From Maylandia zebra (Eukaryota; Chordata; Actinopteri; Cichliformes; Cichlidae): a stretch of 64,000 nucleotides of DNA. The stretch spans positions 19,688,056-19,752,055 of the forward strand of contig NC_135187.1 of assembly GCF_041146795.1 (NCBI RefSeq), written 5' to 3'. A model generated the notes under the pieces. The model did no database searches. It was not told the origin of the DNA and saw only the letters and a program-made list of their open reading frames with translations. Shown here one piece after another: positions 10,900-22,289 of this stretch (position 1 is the stretch's first letter; each line of letters starts with the position of its first letter). The position numbers were made by a program, and so were the translations under genes.

Positions 10900-13800
10900 A
10901 TGCGGGGAGAAGTGGGAGGGGACGTCCATGGAGTAATTTCATTCAGAAAAATGCGGCAGAGCCCCGTCGCCCCTCCCACTGCGGCTCGCTAATGCTTTCA
11001 TTTCTTATAAATAACGACCATCGACGGACACACACGTTTTCTCAATAAGACCCAGACCCCTTGCTGAAGGTGAGGATACGAGTTTGTGTTGGGCAGGGCT
11101 GGAACTTGGCAGCTGTGAGCGCACAACGCAAAGCGCTGGCGCTGTCCACGGTGCTGAATCTCAGAGTATGACTCATGGGGAGATGTCGTACAGGGAGACA
11201 GAGAGCCTGCTGAATGAACGAATGATGGGGAGCAGCTTTAGCACACACTGAACTCTTTTTAAACACAATTTAAATTTATGTAAAGCACATAGGTGAAATA
11301 TTCTTGAGGGTGAAGTGGTGAAAAACTGGCCTGTGCGTGCATGGTTGCACTAACAGAGATATGGGTATACTAATATGGAGTGCTGGGTAAAATTCAAGAA
11401 GTATTATACACTAAAACTGTTTTCAAAATAACATCAGCATACATACATATTATATATGTAGAAAGATAAATAGATATATAGATATAACTTGTCTTTATGA
11501 GCCTCGCACAGCCTCATAATCATTTAGAAATCTTCTAAGAGGATTGAGCATTTGTGTTTAGGCCGTGGGTGGTGAGAGTTTTCCTACAATCCAGCAAAGA
11601 CAGGAATCAGTCGTACATTTTGCTTGTTATCCACCGTATTTGTCTCGTCTTTTTTTGATTTTTAGTATCGCTTCACAGAAATACACGCCCCCACCTCCCC
11701 TACAGTAATACCGCAGCAGGGGATTCGTGGCTTCCCCCGGTTTGACACGAAGCGTAGGACGCTACAGGCTGGGCTCAACAGCTGTCTGCGTGGTGGCGCA
11801 CGGCGCTGAGCTAACTGGGGGAATCTCGTCTTGTTCGAGCCATATTAGGACACGCTTCCTGTCGATACACCCCTCCTACGTCACCGAGCAGAGTTGAGGC
11901 GCAACACTTGTCACCTTCGTAAATGTCGCCGGTATTAAGCAGCTTCTACAAATTTCTGCAGAATCACGGCTGCTCTGCTCATGTTACCCACTTCTTTTTA
12001 CACAGCATTAAACTATTTTGTTAAAATATTAACTGTGCTTTACATTAATGTAAAACACTTAATAATTATAGATTATTTGTGTGTGCGTGTGCCACCCTGT
12101 CCTTTATGTTATTATGTCATGTATATCTTTTCTAATACTAGCAGTGCTCCGTGGAGTGTAAACTAGTCTGTGGCCGGTGTTGTAGATTGCTTGCCCACAG
12201 CGGAGGAGGAAATCGTGTGGAACAGGATTGCGGAATATCCCTTTGTGTGTGTGTTTTCTTTGCTTCCTAACACACACGAGCCACTCTGAAGAAAGATCTA
12301 CCCAGACAATGGGTGCCAGAGCATATGAGATGTGGGAGTTAAAGGAGCCACGTCGGTGTGAGTGGAGGAGGTGGCGATCATTGCATAAAGCTGCAAAGTT
12401 TTGTCGTGATCCTGCACGTTTTTTTCCCCTGCGGCCTGATTGGGGGCTGTGACTCAGTGCATCTGCATCACAAAGCGACAACTTAAAAGGTCGGAAGCAC
12501 TTGTGCAGTTTGTGCTGATGCATTTGCCCAGCTGCACGTTGTGGAGCCTCTTATAAAAAGCAAAACCTGAGCACCTTTGTACTCTGAGCTAACCCCATGC
12601 GCCACAGGTTTTTGGAAATGACGCAATTTTTTGTAATGTTGCCTTTCTGTACATCACAGTCGCTTTAAAATCAAACAACCAGGATGTGATTCAGATGCAG
12701 AGTCTGAGCTTTACATCAAATGGTTTAACGAACATGAAACAGTCTGAAGTCTAGAACACCTGGGCATCATGGACAGATTCTCTGTCTTTAGATGATGTGA
12801 AGGGTTTTTCTTAATCAGATGAGGGGGTTTTTTGCTTTTCAGGCTTTTTTGTGTAGCCGAGAAGGTCAGTTGTTGATTTGTCCTGTCCTATAAGGATTTT
12901 GCTATTTCTCTAACAAGACTATTTGGTTTTTCAGCCTTACCTCCATCACCTACATCTATGTCTCTTTGGACATCATGTTGAGAGTTCTGCTGAAAATCTA
13001 CAGAGCTCAACACTTGGAATCAACTCCAGGTCTCTCACCAGCCTGATTTGTCATGGAATAACCAGGAAACATTGCTTAATTGCTGTTGAAACTGCTTATA
13101 TCATGTAATACTTTTGTTAAACCACTTGAAGTAAAGCTCAAAGTCTGCCCCTCATTTACATCTGGATTGTTGGATTAAAAAACAAAACATACTGCCGTGA
13201 TTTGTAGACAAACAGAAAATGTGTCATTGTCCAAAATCCCATATGGACTTCACTGTAGTTTCAAACAGTAATGCTCAATACTCACGTCTGGTCCTTTACA
13301 TCCAGATCCAGCTTTACCAATAGGAATGTGCGATTTAACTGTAACCTCTTCAGCTTTTACAACTAATCACACATTAAGAGTAACATTACTACAAACATCC
13401 CGATCTAGGCTAGTGTCACAGAGTGTTACAATGGTTTTCTTTGTCTCTTTCTTTACATTTATCTGGGATATTTTATATTTATTTGCACAGATAAAGTACA
13501 AGAAACATATTCTATCAATAGGTGGGTGGTGATGCTTAAAAGGTATACAGTAAAAAAGTTTTTTTAAAAAAAATCTTAATTTCATCACCGAGGTAAAAAT
13601 GTGAGTACAGAATAGATGAAAAGCCAATGTACTTTTTTAGCAGAAGCCTGTTGGAAATCTTTAAAGGGATATGAAGACCTTATTAGCTCTTGTTATATCT
13701 AGATCAAGGTCTATTAAACCTTCCTCTACTTGACTTGTATTGCTGTAAGTATGAATAACATGAATTAGCATGAATTCCTTTTTGAAGCTGTTCATTTTTT

Positions 13801-14569
13801 GAATGTTTTGGGGGATCTGGGTAGATAAAAGAATCTCAATAAGTCACAAAAGACATTGAAGGAATGAATTTTAGCTACAATAGCAACATAAACCTCAGGT
13901 TTAAAAGGTCAGCAGCATTTTTCAGCTATTTTATTCTTGATATCTTCATGGGCATCACATGACATTTGGTGCCGATGAAGCTGACTGCAAGTGACTTTGA
14001 TGATCACCCTTTTCATGATGTTGAAATATCAACATCTGTTTAACGGAAGCGTAGACATTCAAGGTCCCCACAACATGGATTTTAGAAATTTTAACAAAGC
14101 AGGCAACCACATCACTAAATCCAGAGTTCCAACAGGGAAAACAAAGAACCTTGTCATGCGTTTAAGTGCAGGTAACATCAAAATGAACACTAATTTAGCT
14201 CAGTTTATTCCCATTAGTCCTTCTTTAATTTATAGGCTTCATAAGGACATATATGTGAATGAAGGTGTGTGTATACATTCACCGCCTGCTTAGGTAAACA
14301 GGTGTCAGTCCGTTCCAACTGGCATGCATTTCAGGTGGCTTGAGGTGGGCCAGTTGGTTGCCAGGGAACCAAGTTTAGTGGCGCTCATGTTACACAGATC
14401 TCCTCACTCTTATCTGTCATTGTGTCCTGGTTATCATCACCTCCAGAAACCCTTTCGAGGACAAGCTGAGGAGACTTCAATTCAAAGCCTTTTTTTAGTT
14501 TTTAAAATCAACTCCCTTTTAAGTGCCAACGTTTCCAGGTGTTGCTCGCAGGTGTCTGTTGCAGTCAGG
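10900..14569. other. gpr3-cd164l2 intergenic region
   Basis: No coding exon is supported. Short open frames at 12104-12523 and 13991-14293 lack family resemblance. The only notable part is a GC-rich patch around 11700-11930 carrying a CArG box and other motifs (separate entry). The rest is AT-rich unique-looking sequence. Confidence 0.5.
11840..11883. promoter_or_regulatory. Orphan SRE-like cluster: CArG box, ETS core, CRE-like site
   Basis: CCATATTAGG at 11840-11849 fits the serum response factor consensus CC(A/T)6GG exactly. An ETS core in reverse (CTTCCT, 11855-11860) follows six bases later, and TACGTCA at 11877-11883 resembles a CRE. The surrounding 200 bases are GC- and CpG-rich. No transcript start or exon next to it is evident; it could be an alternative promoter or an enhancer for gpr3 or cd164l2. 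Confidence 0.35.
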
Positions 14570-15135
14570 ATGCAGGTGGTGGCATTTACTGTTCTCTCCT
14601 CCACTCTGCTGCTTCTAGCAGTGATCCATTCTGTGTATCTACAGCCAGGTATGGGTCTATCCGTATGTTTTATTTTCTTACAGCGTGTCCATTTCAGTAT
14701 ATTTTGCTCTGAACCTGCTTGTGTGTCTTCCTAAGCTTGCCATCTGCTGTCTATTTTCGTGCTTTAATCTGTTGTCTTTCCTCATTAATGTCTCACTTCT
14801 TATTTACTGGTAAGATGGCTTTTTGTCTATTATTACTAACACACCATGAAGCAGCACAAATAAGAGAGTTTAACAGGAAGCAATTATCTTTTTCTTATCA
14901 TCATAAACTTCTGCATTCTCAGATACTGTCCAAACTAACAGGATATCATATAATAATGAAGCTGCTTCAGAATAAATGGGCACTGGCCAGCCAGCTGGGT
15001 TTTGATTGACACTGCTAATTAACTGCCAGTGTTGTCCCTCCTACAGATTGTTCTCAAGCCGAGTCATGTGACCTGTGTGTCGGCGATTCCATGCTCAACC
15101 TGACAGGCTGTGTCTGGAGGCTTTGTCCAAATGGT

Positions 15136-15227
<92 letters not shown>

Positions 15228-16122
15228 ACCTCTGATAGTAATTCAATCACCAATGCTGCTGTAACACTAGCTCCCCTGGTTTGTAGAAGATCACTGAATT
15301 ATTGAGTGATGCCGGGGTCTGTCTCCCTCAGGCAATGATACAGGCATGTGTGTGACCGATGAAGGGGATTCGGCAGACAACGGCATGAACTGCAGCTGGA
15401 CCAGAGTGTCTGAATTGTGCACAGGTATTAAAAAAATGAACATAATTTTGGGGGGGATGATATCAAGTGTTTTTCTGCCATCTTCATAACCCTGTTACAT
15501 AATTCATTCCCCAGTTGTAGAGTCTGTCGCTGCGGGAGGTGGTAAAACCGTTTCAGGTAAACTGAATCAACTCTGCTTCAGACGTCATCTCCTAGTCCCA
15601 TAACAGCTGACTAAAAGATTCCCTAAAGGCAGTCCAGTCATCTCCACCCGCTAAAAACCCTGACAGCACTTTATAAATATATATATATATATAAAACAAC
15701 CAGTGAATTCTGTGTCCTTTCCCTCAAGGTGATGACAGCAACACCAACTCCTCCCCCGAGTTCTCCCAGGCCAAGTTCGACATGTCCAGCTTCATAGGCG
15801 GCATCATACTCGTGCTGTGTCTGCAGGCAGGCGGATTCTTCGCCATGCGCTTCCTCAAATCCAAAGAGCAGAGCAGCTACGACCCCATGTGAGTTTATGC
15901 GCGGAGGTGTTGGAGAACACAGAATCTCACGCGTTTGTGCGAAACGTGTTAAGTGCAACAGCAGCCTCTGGTGGCAGGAATCGTCAACAACACACGATGC
16001 ACAGCGCAAACGGTTCACCTTCAGCATCTCTGCCTGTCTTGTTTTGATTCTGATCACACACACTTTCCATCAGTCTATACACACTCTTCTGTCTGTCTTC
16101 ATGCAGAGAGCAGCCACAGTGA
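14570..16122 (+). CDS. cd164l2: CD164 sialomucin-like 2
   Basis: Six coding exons: 14570-14648, 15047-15133, 15332-15424, 15515-15556, 15729-15888 and 16107-16122 (TGA), all in consistent phase, for 158 residues. Order of parts: signal peptide (exon 1, VVAFTVLSSTLLLLAVIHSV), a cysteine-rich extracellular part with N-glycosylation sites NLT, NDT and NCS, a Ser/Asn-rich stalk, one membrane segment (FIGGIILVLCLQAGGFFAM) and a short basic tail FLKSKEQSSYDPIEQPQ. The family (CD164/MUC24-like) are small type I membrane proteins; the function of CD164L2 itself is poorly known. The tail holds YDPI, a YxxO-type sorting signal in the position where CD164 has its lysosomal motif. The name rests on domain layout plus its place between gpr3 and sytl1, matching the human gene order. 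Confidence 0.85.
15137..15224. repeat. (AC)n microsatellite in cd164l2 intron 2
   Basis: About 44 AC units starting only a few bases after the exon 2 donor (GTGACAC at 15134). Confidence 0.98.
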
Positions 16123-16755
16123 AGACAAGATAAATGACGGACAAGCAGACGGTGCAGAGAAGGACAGCAGAACGGTGACTCATCTGGTTATGACGACAAG
16201 AATTTTTTTCCCTCTCCTTTTTTCCCCCTGTCGTTTTTTTGGTCTGGTCCCTGTGTGTACCCCCTGGGGGATGGGTGTGTTTGTACGAGGACATATTCCC
16301 AAAATACTGCATTGTGTAACAAGTGTCTGTGCATGAGCTCACTGCAGTATTTACAGTTCACGATCAGTGTGTTAGATGCACGATCAAGCAAGACTTTGAT
16401 TTCTGCAGAATTTTATGCAACTGCTTTGTGATCATACAATTCACCTTAAATTACAGTAATTTAGGTGTTTATACTGTTATAAATAGTGTGGTGCAGTTAT
16501 ATTATTAAATTTAGGCTGTAGTTCAGACAAGGTCACAACAAACATTTTATCCATCGTCTTTGAGTACATTTCTGTTCATGTGCATTTTGATAACTTTCTA
16601 GAGTTTTTTGAAACAAAAATAACCAAATGTTAACCTGTAATGTATGAAATTATTGATTAATATAATATAAATATAGTAACTAAGGTCCTAAAGTCCACTC
16701 ACAGGCTGTTATACCTCTTTCCGTCAAGTTGCAGTGAGTGTTTGTGCTGCTGCGG

Positions 16756-16795
16756 ATGCAGGGAGACGCCTTCCTTTGGTGGCGTCTCCCTGCAT
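16756..16795. repeat. Perfect 15-bp inverted repeat (hairpin) downstream of cd164l2
   Basis: ATGCAGGGAGACGCC (16756-16770) and its exact complement GGCGTCTCCCTGCAT (16781-16795) flank a 10-base loop. It falls inside the likely 3' UTR of cd164l2, so it could fold in RNA. Confidence 0.85.
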
Positions 16796-17286
16796 TTTAA
16801 ATGGTTTGAGGAGTGATTACATAGCTTTACTAGCAGTGATGCTTCTTCTATTTCCATGAGAAGAAAATCATGCAGGCTGCTTCATTCACCAGTTATTGTT
16901 TAAACATTTTCAGCAGGTCCTTGTATAGCCACTGACATCACTGCTTCCAGCTTTGGGGTCGGCTGTTTTATGGTGGCCTGCTACTGCCAGTCTTATTTTA
17001 GTGGGGGGAAAAATAAGCTACAGCTCAGACACCTGCACCTCACTGATGGAAAGGAAGTGTTAGAGATAACAACTGTGATAACAACCTGTGAACCACTGAG
17101 AAAGACACACCATAACCTAAAACCTGAGCCCTAATAGCAGAGTCAGGATTTCAATCTTTATAAAAACCTCCAGTAATGACTCTAGTGGTGCATTACTTTT
17201 ATTTTGATGCTCTTACTGTCAGTAGTTCAGACAAACCCAACGTGGTAGTCATGGAGAAGAACTCTGACTTGATTTCTCAGATTTAT

Positions 17287-17292
17287 AATAAA
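17287..17292 (+). promoter_or_regulatory. cd164l2: Candidate poly(A) signal of cd164l2
   Basis: The first canonical AATAAA after the cd164l2 stop that I found, about 1.16 kb downstream. No other gene lies between. Whether it is used is not shown by the sequence. Confidence 0.4.
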
Positions 17293-17519
17293 GTTTGAAC
17301 CATTTGATTGCTGTTATAAAACAGGTGACATAGACGTGATCCTGTTTAAATAATACTAATGTTGGTTAAACTCATTAATATGAGCTGTTTGATTTTTTTG
17401 TGATGACACTGGATTTCCTGAATAAACTAGGAATAAGAAGAGGTGTCTCTCAGTATGTTTGGTATGTCTTTGCTTTCTTGCATTTAAATACGCAAACACA
17501 ACTCGTGGTTCCTGAGTAC

Positions 17520-18003
17520 TTAAAGGTAGAACAGGAGGCAGAGTCTGCAGCTTCATGCCCCTCTTCTGTAGAACCAGCTCATAGTTTGGATTCAGGGCAC
17601 AGACAGCCCCCATAGTTTTTAAATCAGGCTTAAAACGACCCTTTTTGATAAAGCATTTAATCAGGGTTGGATCGGGTGACCCTGAAACCTCCCCTAGTTA
17701 GGTCTAGGCTGCTGAGGACTTCCTATTATTCACTCACCTTAACACCACTTTGCATTTAATCATTAGTTATTAATCATTATTTTCTCCATTTCCTCCCCTC
17801 ATAACCCCCAACTGGTCACTGCAGATGTCTGCCCCTCCCTGAGCCTGGTTCCCCTGGAGGTTTCTTCCTGTTAAAAGGGATTTCTTGCCTTCCCACTGTT
17901 ACCATGTTCTCACAAGGGTCATGTGATTGTTTGGGTTTTCATCTTAAATATGAAGCAGCTTGAGGCGTCCGAGGTGTGATTTAGCACTATATAAATAAAA
18001 TAG
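17520..18003 (+). mobile_element. 3' fragment of a LINE-type repeat (CR1/L2-like tail)
   Basis: The segment has the characteristic fish phrases CTTAAAACGACCCTTTTTGATAAAGC, GGATCGGGTGACCCTGAAACC, CCCCTCCCTGAGCCTGGTTC, GGAGGTTTCTTCCTGTTAAA and CACTATATAAATAAAATAG at the end. The first part is the decayed end of a reverse-transcriptase reading frame; the rest is its 3' UTR. Orientation is +. The 5' end is truncated at an uncertain point. Confidence 0.65.
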
Positions 18004-18612
18004 AACTCGGCAGAAGAACTGAACTATGATCTGCTTAAGACCAAGGACCTGTTAATAAAAATGACCTGTCCATGTACCATATCTGGGTGTCAGTATGGAC
18101 CCCAGTATTTGGCACTAACAGAGCACTGATGGGACTCTTTAGGGGAGCAGAGCGAGGGCTGGTTGGATGCTTTGGTCTCTGTCTGAGCCAGGACCTATAC
18201 AGGCTTGAATAAGTCCACACAAAAAAGCTTTCCCCATCTGAGGAGACTGTGGCTGTCATCCAAGTTTGGTGACAAAGGACAGAACTGGGCCTTTTTCTTT
18301 CTTTCATCCTCTCCTACCCTCCCCCCTCTGCCTTGCACACACTCACACAATGCAGTTCCACTGAGGGAAAGGGAAGTCCAACACCTTACCAAATTTAAAC
18401 CGAGGCTGGTTACACGTATGGGTCTGTGTTCCTCTTCAAAACAGGCAGAAGGCTCGATATCTGCGTGCTTGTTTGTGCACAGTAAGGCCAGGTATGTGTG
18501 TGTGTGCTTAGCAGGTGTGGACAGCTACAAGATACATCCCACCTCCACCCTGCAGTTTGGTAAAACATCCGCGTGAGTCATATCACACAGTCAGACAAAT
18601 ACACAGTATCAG

Positions 18613-18620
18613 CACGCGCG

Positions 18621-18681
<61 letters not shown>
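18613..18681. repeat. (CG)n/(CA)n compound microsatellite
   Basis: A short alternating CG run (GCGCGCGCGC) passes into about 26 CA units. Alternating CG/CA tracts can adopt Z-DNA. It lies just upstream of the predicted sytl1 first exon. Confidence 0.95.
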
Positions 18682-18683
<2 letters not shown>

Positions 18684-18689
18684 TCACAG

Positions 18690-18847
18690 CTGAGAGCAGC
18701 TCCTGTGCGGACTAATTCTGGAGGGCGTGTTCACTCCGTTTACTCAGCACACAAGCGTCGACGTACACAGACATACACATCGCACTGAGGAAAACTTTTC
18801 CTGAGAACTTTTCCCCCCGATGGAACCAGTGGAAGCTGTCAAATAAG
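18690..18847 (+). other. sytl1: Predicted untranslated first exon of sytl1 with a short upstream ORF
   Basis: A consensus donor (AAATAAG|GTAACC) ends an exon-like segment 5.2 kb before the first coding exon, whose ATG sits two bases after a splice acceptor and so requires an upstream exon. A nine-codon frame ATG..TAA (18820-18846) closes one base before the donor. The start of the exon is a guess. Confidence 0.4.
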
Positions 18848-19725
18848 GTAACCCGGTTTTTCTTTCGTGTGTTTCTTTCTGTGTTTCTAACAGAAGGGAG
18901 AGGAGAGAGTTTAATCTTTAATCTTTAAAGGGAAAAGTTGCGACAGGTGTTTCCTCTCTCGCGGTAGATCCGTAATGAGAAGAAGTGCACTGACCTATTT
19001 CTTTTCCCCCTAAAGGGCACTTCGCGTAAATAAATAAGCCTAAATAATTAAACCCATTAACAGTCTTAAAAACAAGTGTTCAGTCACTTTTAGAGGTTTA
19101 AACCTATATAACAATAAAAAAACACCAAAGGAGTGCTTTATGGAGGAACTATTGATAAGAACAACAACGTTGTTATTAATATTACTCGGCGTGTTTTGTG
19201 AAAACTGGAGCACTTTGTGCGTGGCGTTTTCTAACCTACCCGTTGACAGGCGAACACGTTCCTGACGCGCATGCGTTAACTTCTCAAACGTAACTAGCCT
19301 TAGGCGTTGGGGACATGAAAACTCATTAACAGTTATTACATGGTGGTGCAGAAGGTTAGATCATCCATCTCGGCCTCACATTAGCTGAAAGTGAATTCAG
19401 TAGTAGGTTGTTATTAATCTTTTTGAATGTAGTTTTTTAGGCTGTCTACAGTAGAGTACTTAAGAGTAGGAGGGAGTGAAAGTCATTGAAGACAGGAAAG
19501 GCTCACCTGGAACAGCATGTATCAAAGCTTCAAAGAGTACTGCATCCTGAAAGATACCAGGGAGCTCGCTTCAGGTGATTTAAAGAAAAAAAGAAACAGC
19601 TTTATTATAGGTTTCCTCTTAAGCATTTCTCTACTATGTTTCATGTAAATGACAATTTGTGCAGTTTGTAACCTTCAGACCTCTCTGAGCAAAGTAATGT
19701 CATCATTAGTATTTAGTATTAGTAT
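18848..19725. other. First part of sytl1 intron 1
   Basis: Nothing recognised. The sequence just after the donor (18848-19300) has several CpGs and may still belong to the promoter region; the rest is AT-rich. Confidence 0.4.
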
Positions 19726-22257
19726 TTATTTATTTATTGTCATTGTCAAGAACAATGAAATTGCGTTTGGGGCTTCCATACAACCCAAAAAAAAAAAAAA
19801 AAAAAAAAGAAGAAAATAATAAATACCCCTTAAAACCCAAGTGTACATATTTAACCCAGTGTGACTCCAATGCAATAAGACAATCCTTAGCAATAATGTT
19901 CGTAGAAATTCAGACAAAGACCTGAGAAACATGACAAAATACAACAATGCAACCCATTCAATATTATTGTACTGTGAGATATGATATCAGATATGATAGT
20001 TATCTATTTAAGAAAGAGGGGGGGGGGGGGGGGGGGGCAGGAGGGGGAAGAGAATAAAGATATGATGCACCAATGCAGACCAGTTCATTGCTATTAAGAA
20101 GTTGGATATGGTTATTGTCCGTGAGAGGGGGGCAGAGAGTTCAGGAGCCTCACAGCCTGTGGATACAGGCTGTTGGCCAGTCTGGATGTTCTGGCCTGTA
20201 TAGACCTGTACCTTCTCCCTGAGGGCAGCAGATGGAAAAGGTGGCGCGCAGGGTGATGTTGGTCCCGCAGGATACTGTGCACCCTCCTCAGACAGCGAGT
20301 GGGGAAGATATTACTGATCTCTGGCAGACTTGTTCCAATAATTCTGCCAGCTTCTTTCACCACCCGCTGGAGTGCTTGCTGATCGGCCTTGGTGCAGCTG
20401 GGGAACCACACTAGAAATCCATACGTCAGAACGCTGCTGATGGCACAGTTGTAGAAGTTCAACATCAGAGATCTGGGAATGTGTGCGCTCCGCAGTCTCC
20501 TCAGGTAGTAGAGGCGCTGTTGGGCCTTCCGTACAACTGAGGTGATATGGTTGCCCCAGGACAGGTCCTCGGTCACAGTTACCCCCAAGAATTTAAAACT
20601 GCTCACCCTCTCCACCGCCTCACTGCCAATGAAGAGAGGCAGATGGTTGTTATGACCCCTCTTCCGGAAATCTACAATGATCTCCTTGGTCTTTTTGGTG
20701 TTTAAGACCAAGTTATTGTCGTGGCACCATGACTCTAGTTGTTGCACCTCTGTCCTATAGTTTGTCTCATCATTGTTGGATATAAGTCCGAGCACTGTAG
20801 TGTCATCTGCAAACTTAACAATGAGATTGGACGTGCAGGAGGAAATACAGTCATGGGTGAAGAGAGTGTATAGCAGAGGGCTCAGAACACACCCCTGAGG
20901 GGCACCGGTGTTGACCACAAGGGTGGAAGAGGTGTTCTTACCCACTCTGACACTCTGTCTACGGTTAGTGAGGAAGTCCACAATCCAGTTGCACAGAGAG
21001 GAGTTAAGTCCCAGTTGGTGGAGTTTGGGACGGAGTTTGTATGGCCGGATGGTATTAAAAGCCGAGCTGTAGTCTACAAAGAGGAGCCGTGCATAGGTGT
21101 TCCTGTGTTCCAAGTGCTTCAGTAATGTGTGCAGCACTGTGGCGATCGCATCCTCGGTTGACCGGTTCTCCCTGTATGCAAACTGGTGCGAGTCCAGGGA
21201 TGGTGGAAAAGCAGCTCTGATGTGTTTAATGACCAGTCTCTCCAGGCATTTGGCGGGAATGGGGGTGAGTGCCACAGGTCTGAAATCGTTCAGACATGTG
21301 ACATTTGACTGTTTTGGGATGGGAACGATGGTTGCTGCTTTGAAACAGGATGGTACCAGTGAACAGGACAACGAGGTGTTATATATAGAGGTGAAGACGT
21401 CCGCCAGGTCCGCAGCACAGTCTTTTAGCACCCGGCCCAGCACTCCATCCGGCCCGGCCGCCTTCCTGGTGTTAATGCTCCGGAACACACGCCTCAGCTC
21501 ATGAGTGCTCAGGACCGGAGCAGGGTCGGTTGAGGGGAGAGGGGACAGGACAGGGTCGGTGTTCTCCCTGTCAAAACGGGCATAAAAGAGATTTAGATCC
21601 TCAGCCAGAGTAGAACTGTCGGCTGAGGGTGATGGTGTTCTTCTTTTGTAGTCCGTGATAGCCCTGATGCCCTCCCAGACCTGCCTTGGGTTTGTGTTGT
21701 TCTCAAACCTGGCCTCGATACGCCTCCTGTGCTGCTGCTTGGCAGTCTTGATGCCTCTTCTCAGGTTGGCCCTGGCAGCACTGTATGCCTCCTGGTCCCC
21801 GGATTTGAAAGCGTTGTTCCTTGTTCGAATAAGTTGTTGAACTCCGTGTGTCATCCAGGGTGGATTATTAGGGAACACACGGAATCGTTTCCAAGTTGTT
21901 ACATTGTCCACACAGAAACAGATGTAGTCCAAGACAGTGGAGGTGTAACTGTCCAATGCGACACGATTGTCAGTGTCCTGCACCTTGAATACATCCCAGT
22001 CTGTGCAGTGGAAACAGTCCTGAAGCATCGGAATAGCGTCCTGCGGCCATGTTCTCACGGTTTTGGTTGTAATCCCAGTGCTCTTGATCTTTTGTGTGTA
22101 TATTGGGTGTAGCAGAAGGGAGAGATGGTCTGACAGACCCAGGTGGGGATAAGCCTGGGCTCTGTACGCATTCGCCATGTTGGTGTACACCTGGTCCAAC
22201 GTTCTATCTCCTCTGGTAGCACACTTCACATTACGGTGGAAATTGTGAACCATTAAC
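19726..22257 (-). mobile_element. 5'-truncated CR1/L2-like LINE with an open 713-codon reading frame
   Basis: On the - strand, 20112-22253 encodes 713 residues without a stop. The start is the end of the endonuclease domain (PHLGLSDHLS), followed by a long linker and a complete reverse transcriptase: a fingers motif with PIPK and DFRPVALT, then LFVDYSSAFNTI, NTGAPQGCVLSPLL and the catalytic [12 protein letters not shown] (FADD box), and a conserved C-terminus (LLPSGRRYRS). The 3' UTR ends in an AATA-repeat tail at about 19726-19740. The 5' end stops within the endonuclease domain near 22257, the usual result of incomplete reverse transcription. The UTR also holds a run of 20 G on the + strand (20018-20037) and an A22 tract (19787-19808). 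The copy lies antisense in sytl1 intron 1. Confidence 0.85.
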
Positions 22258-22289
22258 CAAATTTTACATGTGGGGGAAAAAAAAGTTTA

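Noticed and set aside
12104-12523. 139-codon - strand open frame between gpr3 and cd164l2
   Set aside because: No recognisable domain, no splice or promoter context, and opposite short frames of equal quality; treated as chance.
12923-13108. Exon-like stretch beginning after CAG with CTTACCTCCATCACC
   Set aside because: A splice-like acceptor is present but the frame has no family resemblance and no matching donor phase with cd164l2.
15064-15246. Small - strand frame consisting of Val-Cys repeats
   Set aside because: Translation of the AC microsatellite; no start context.
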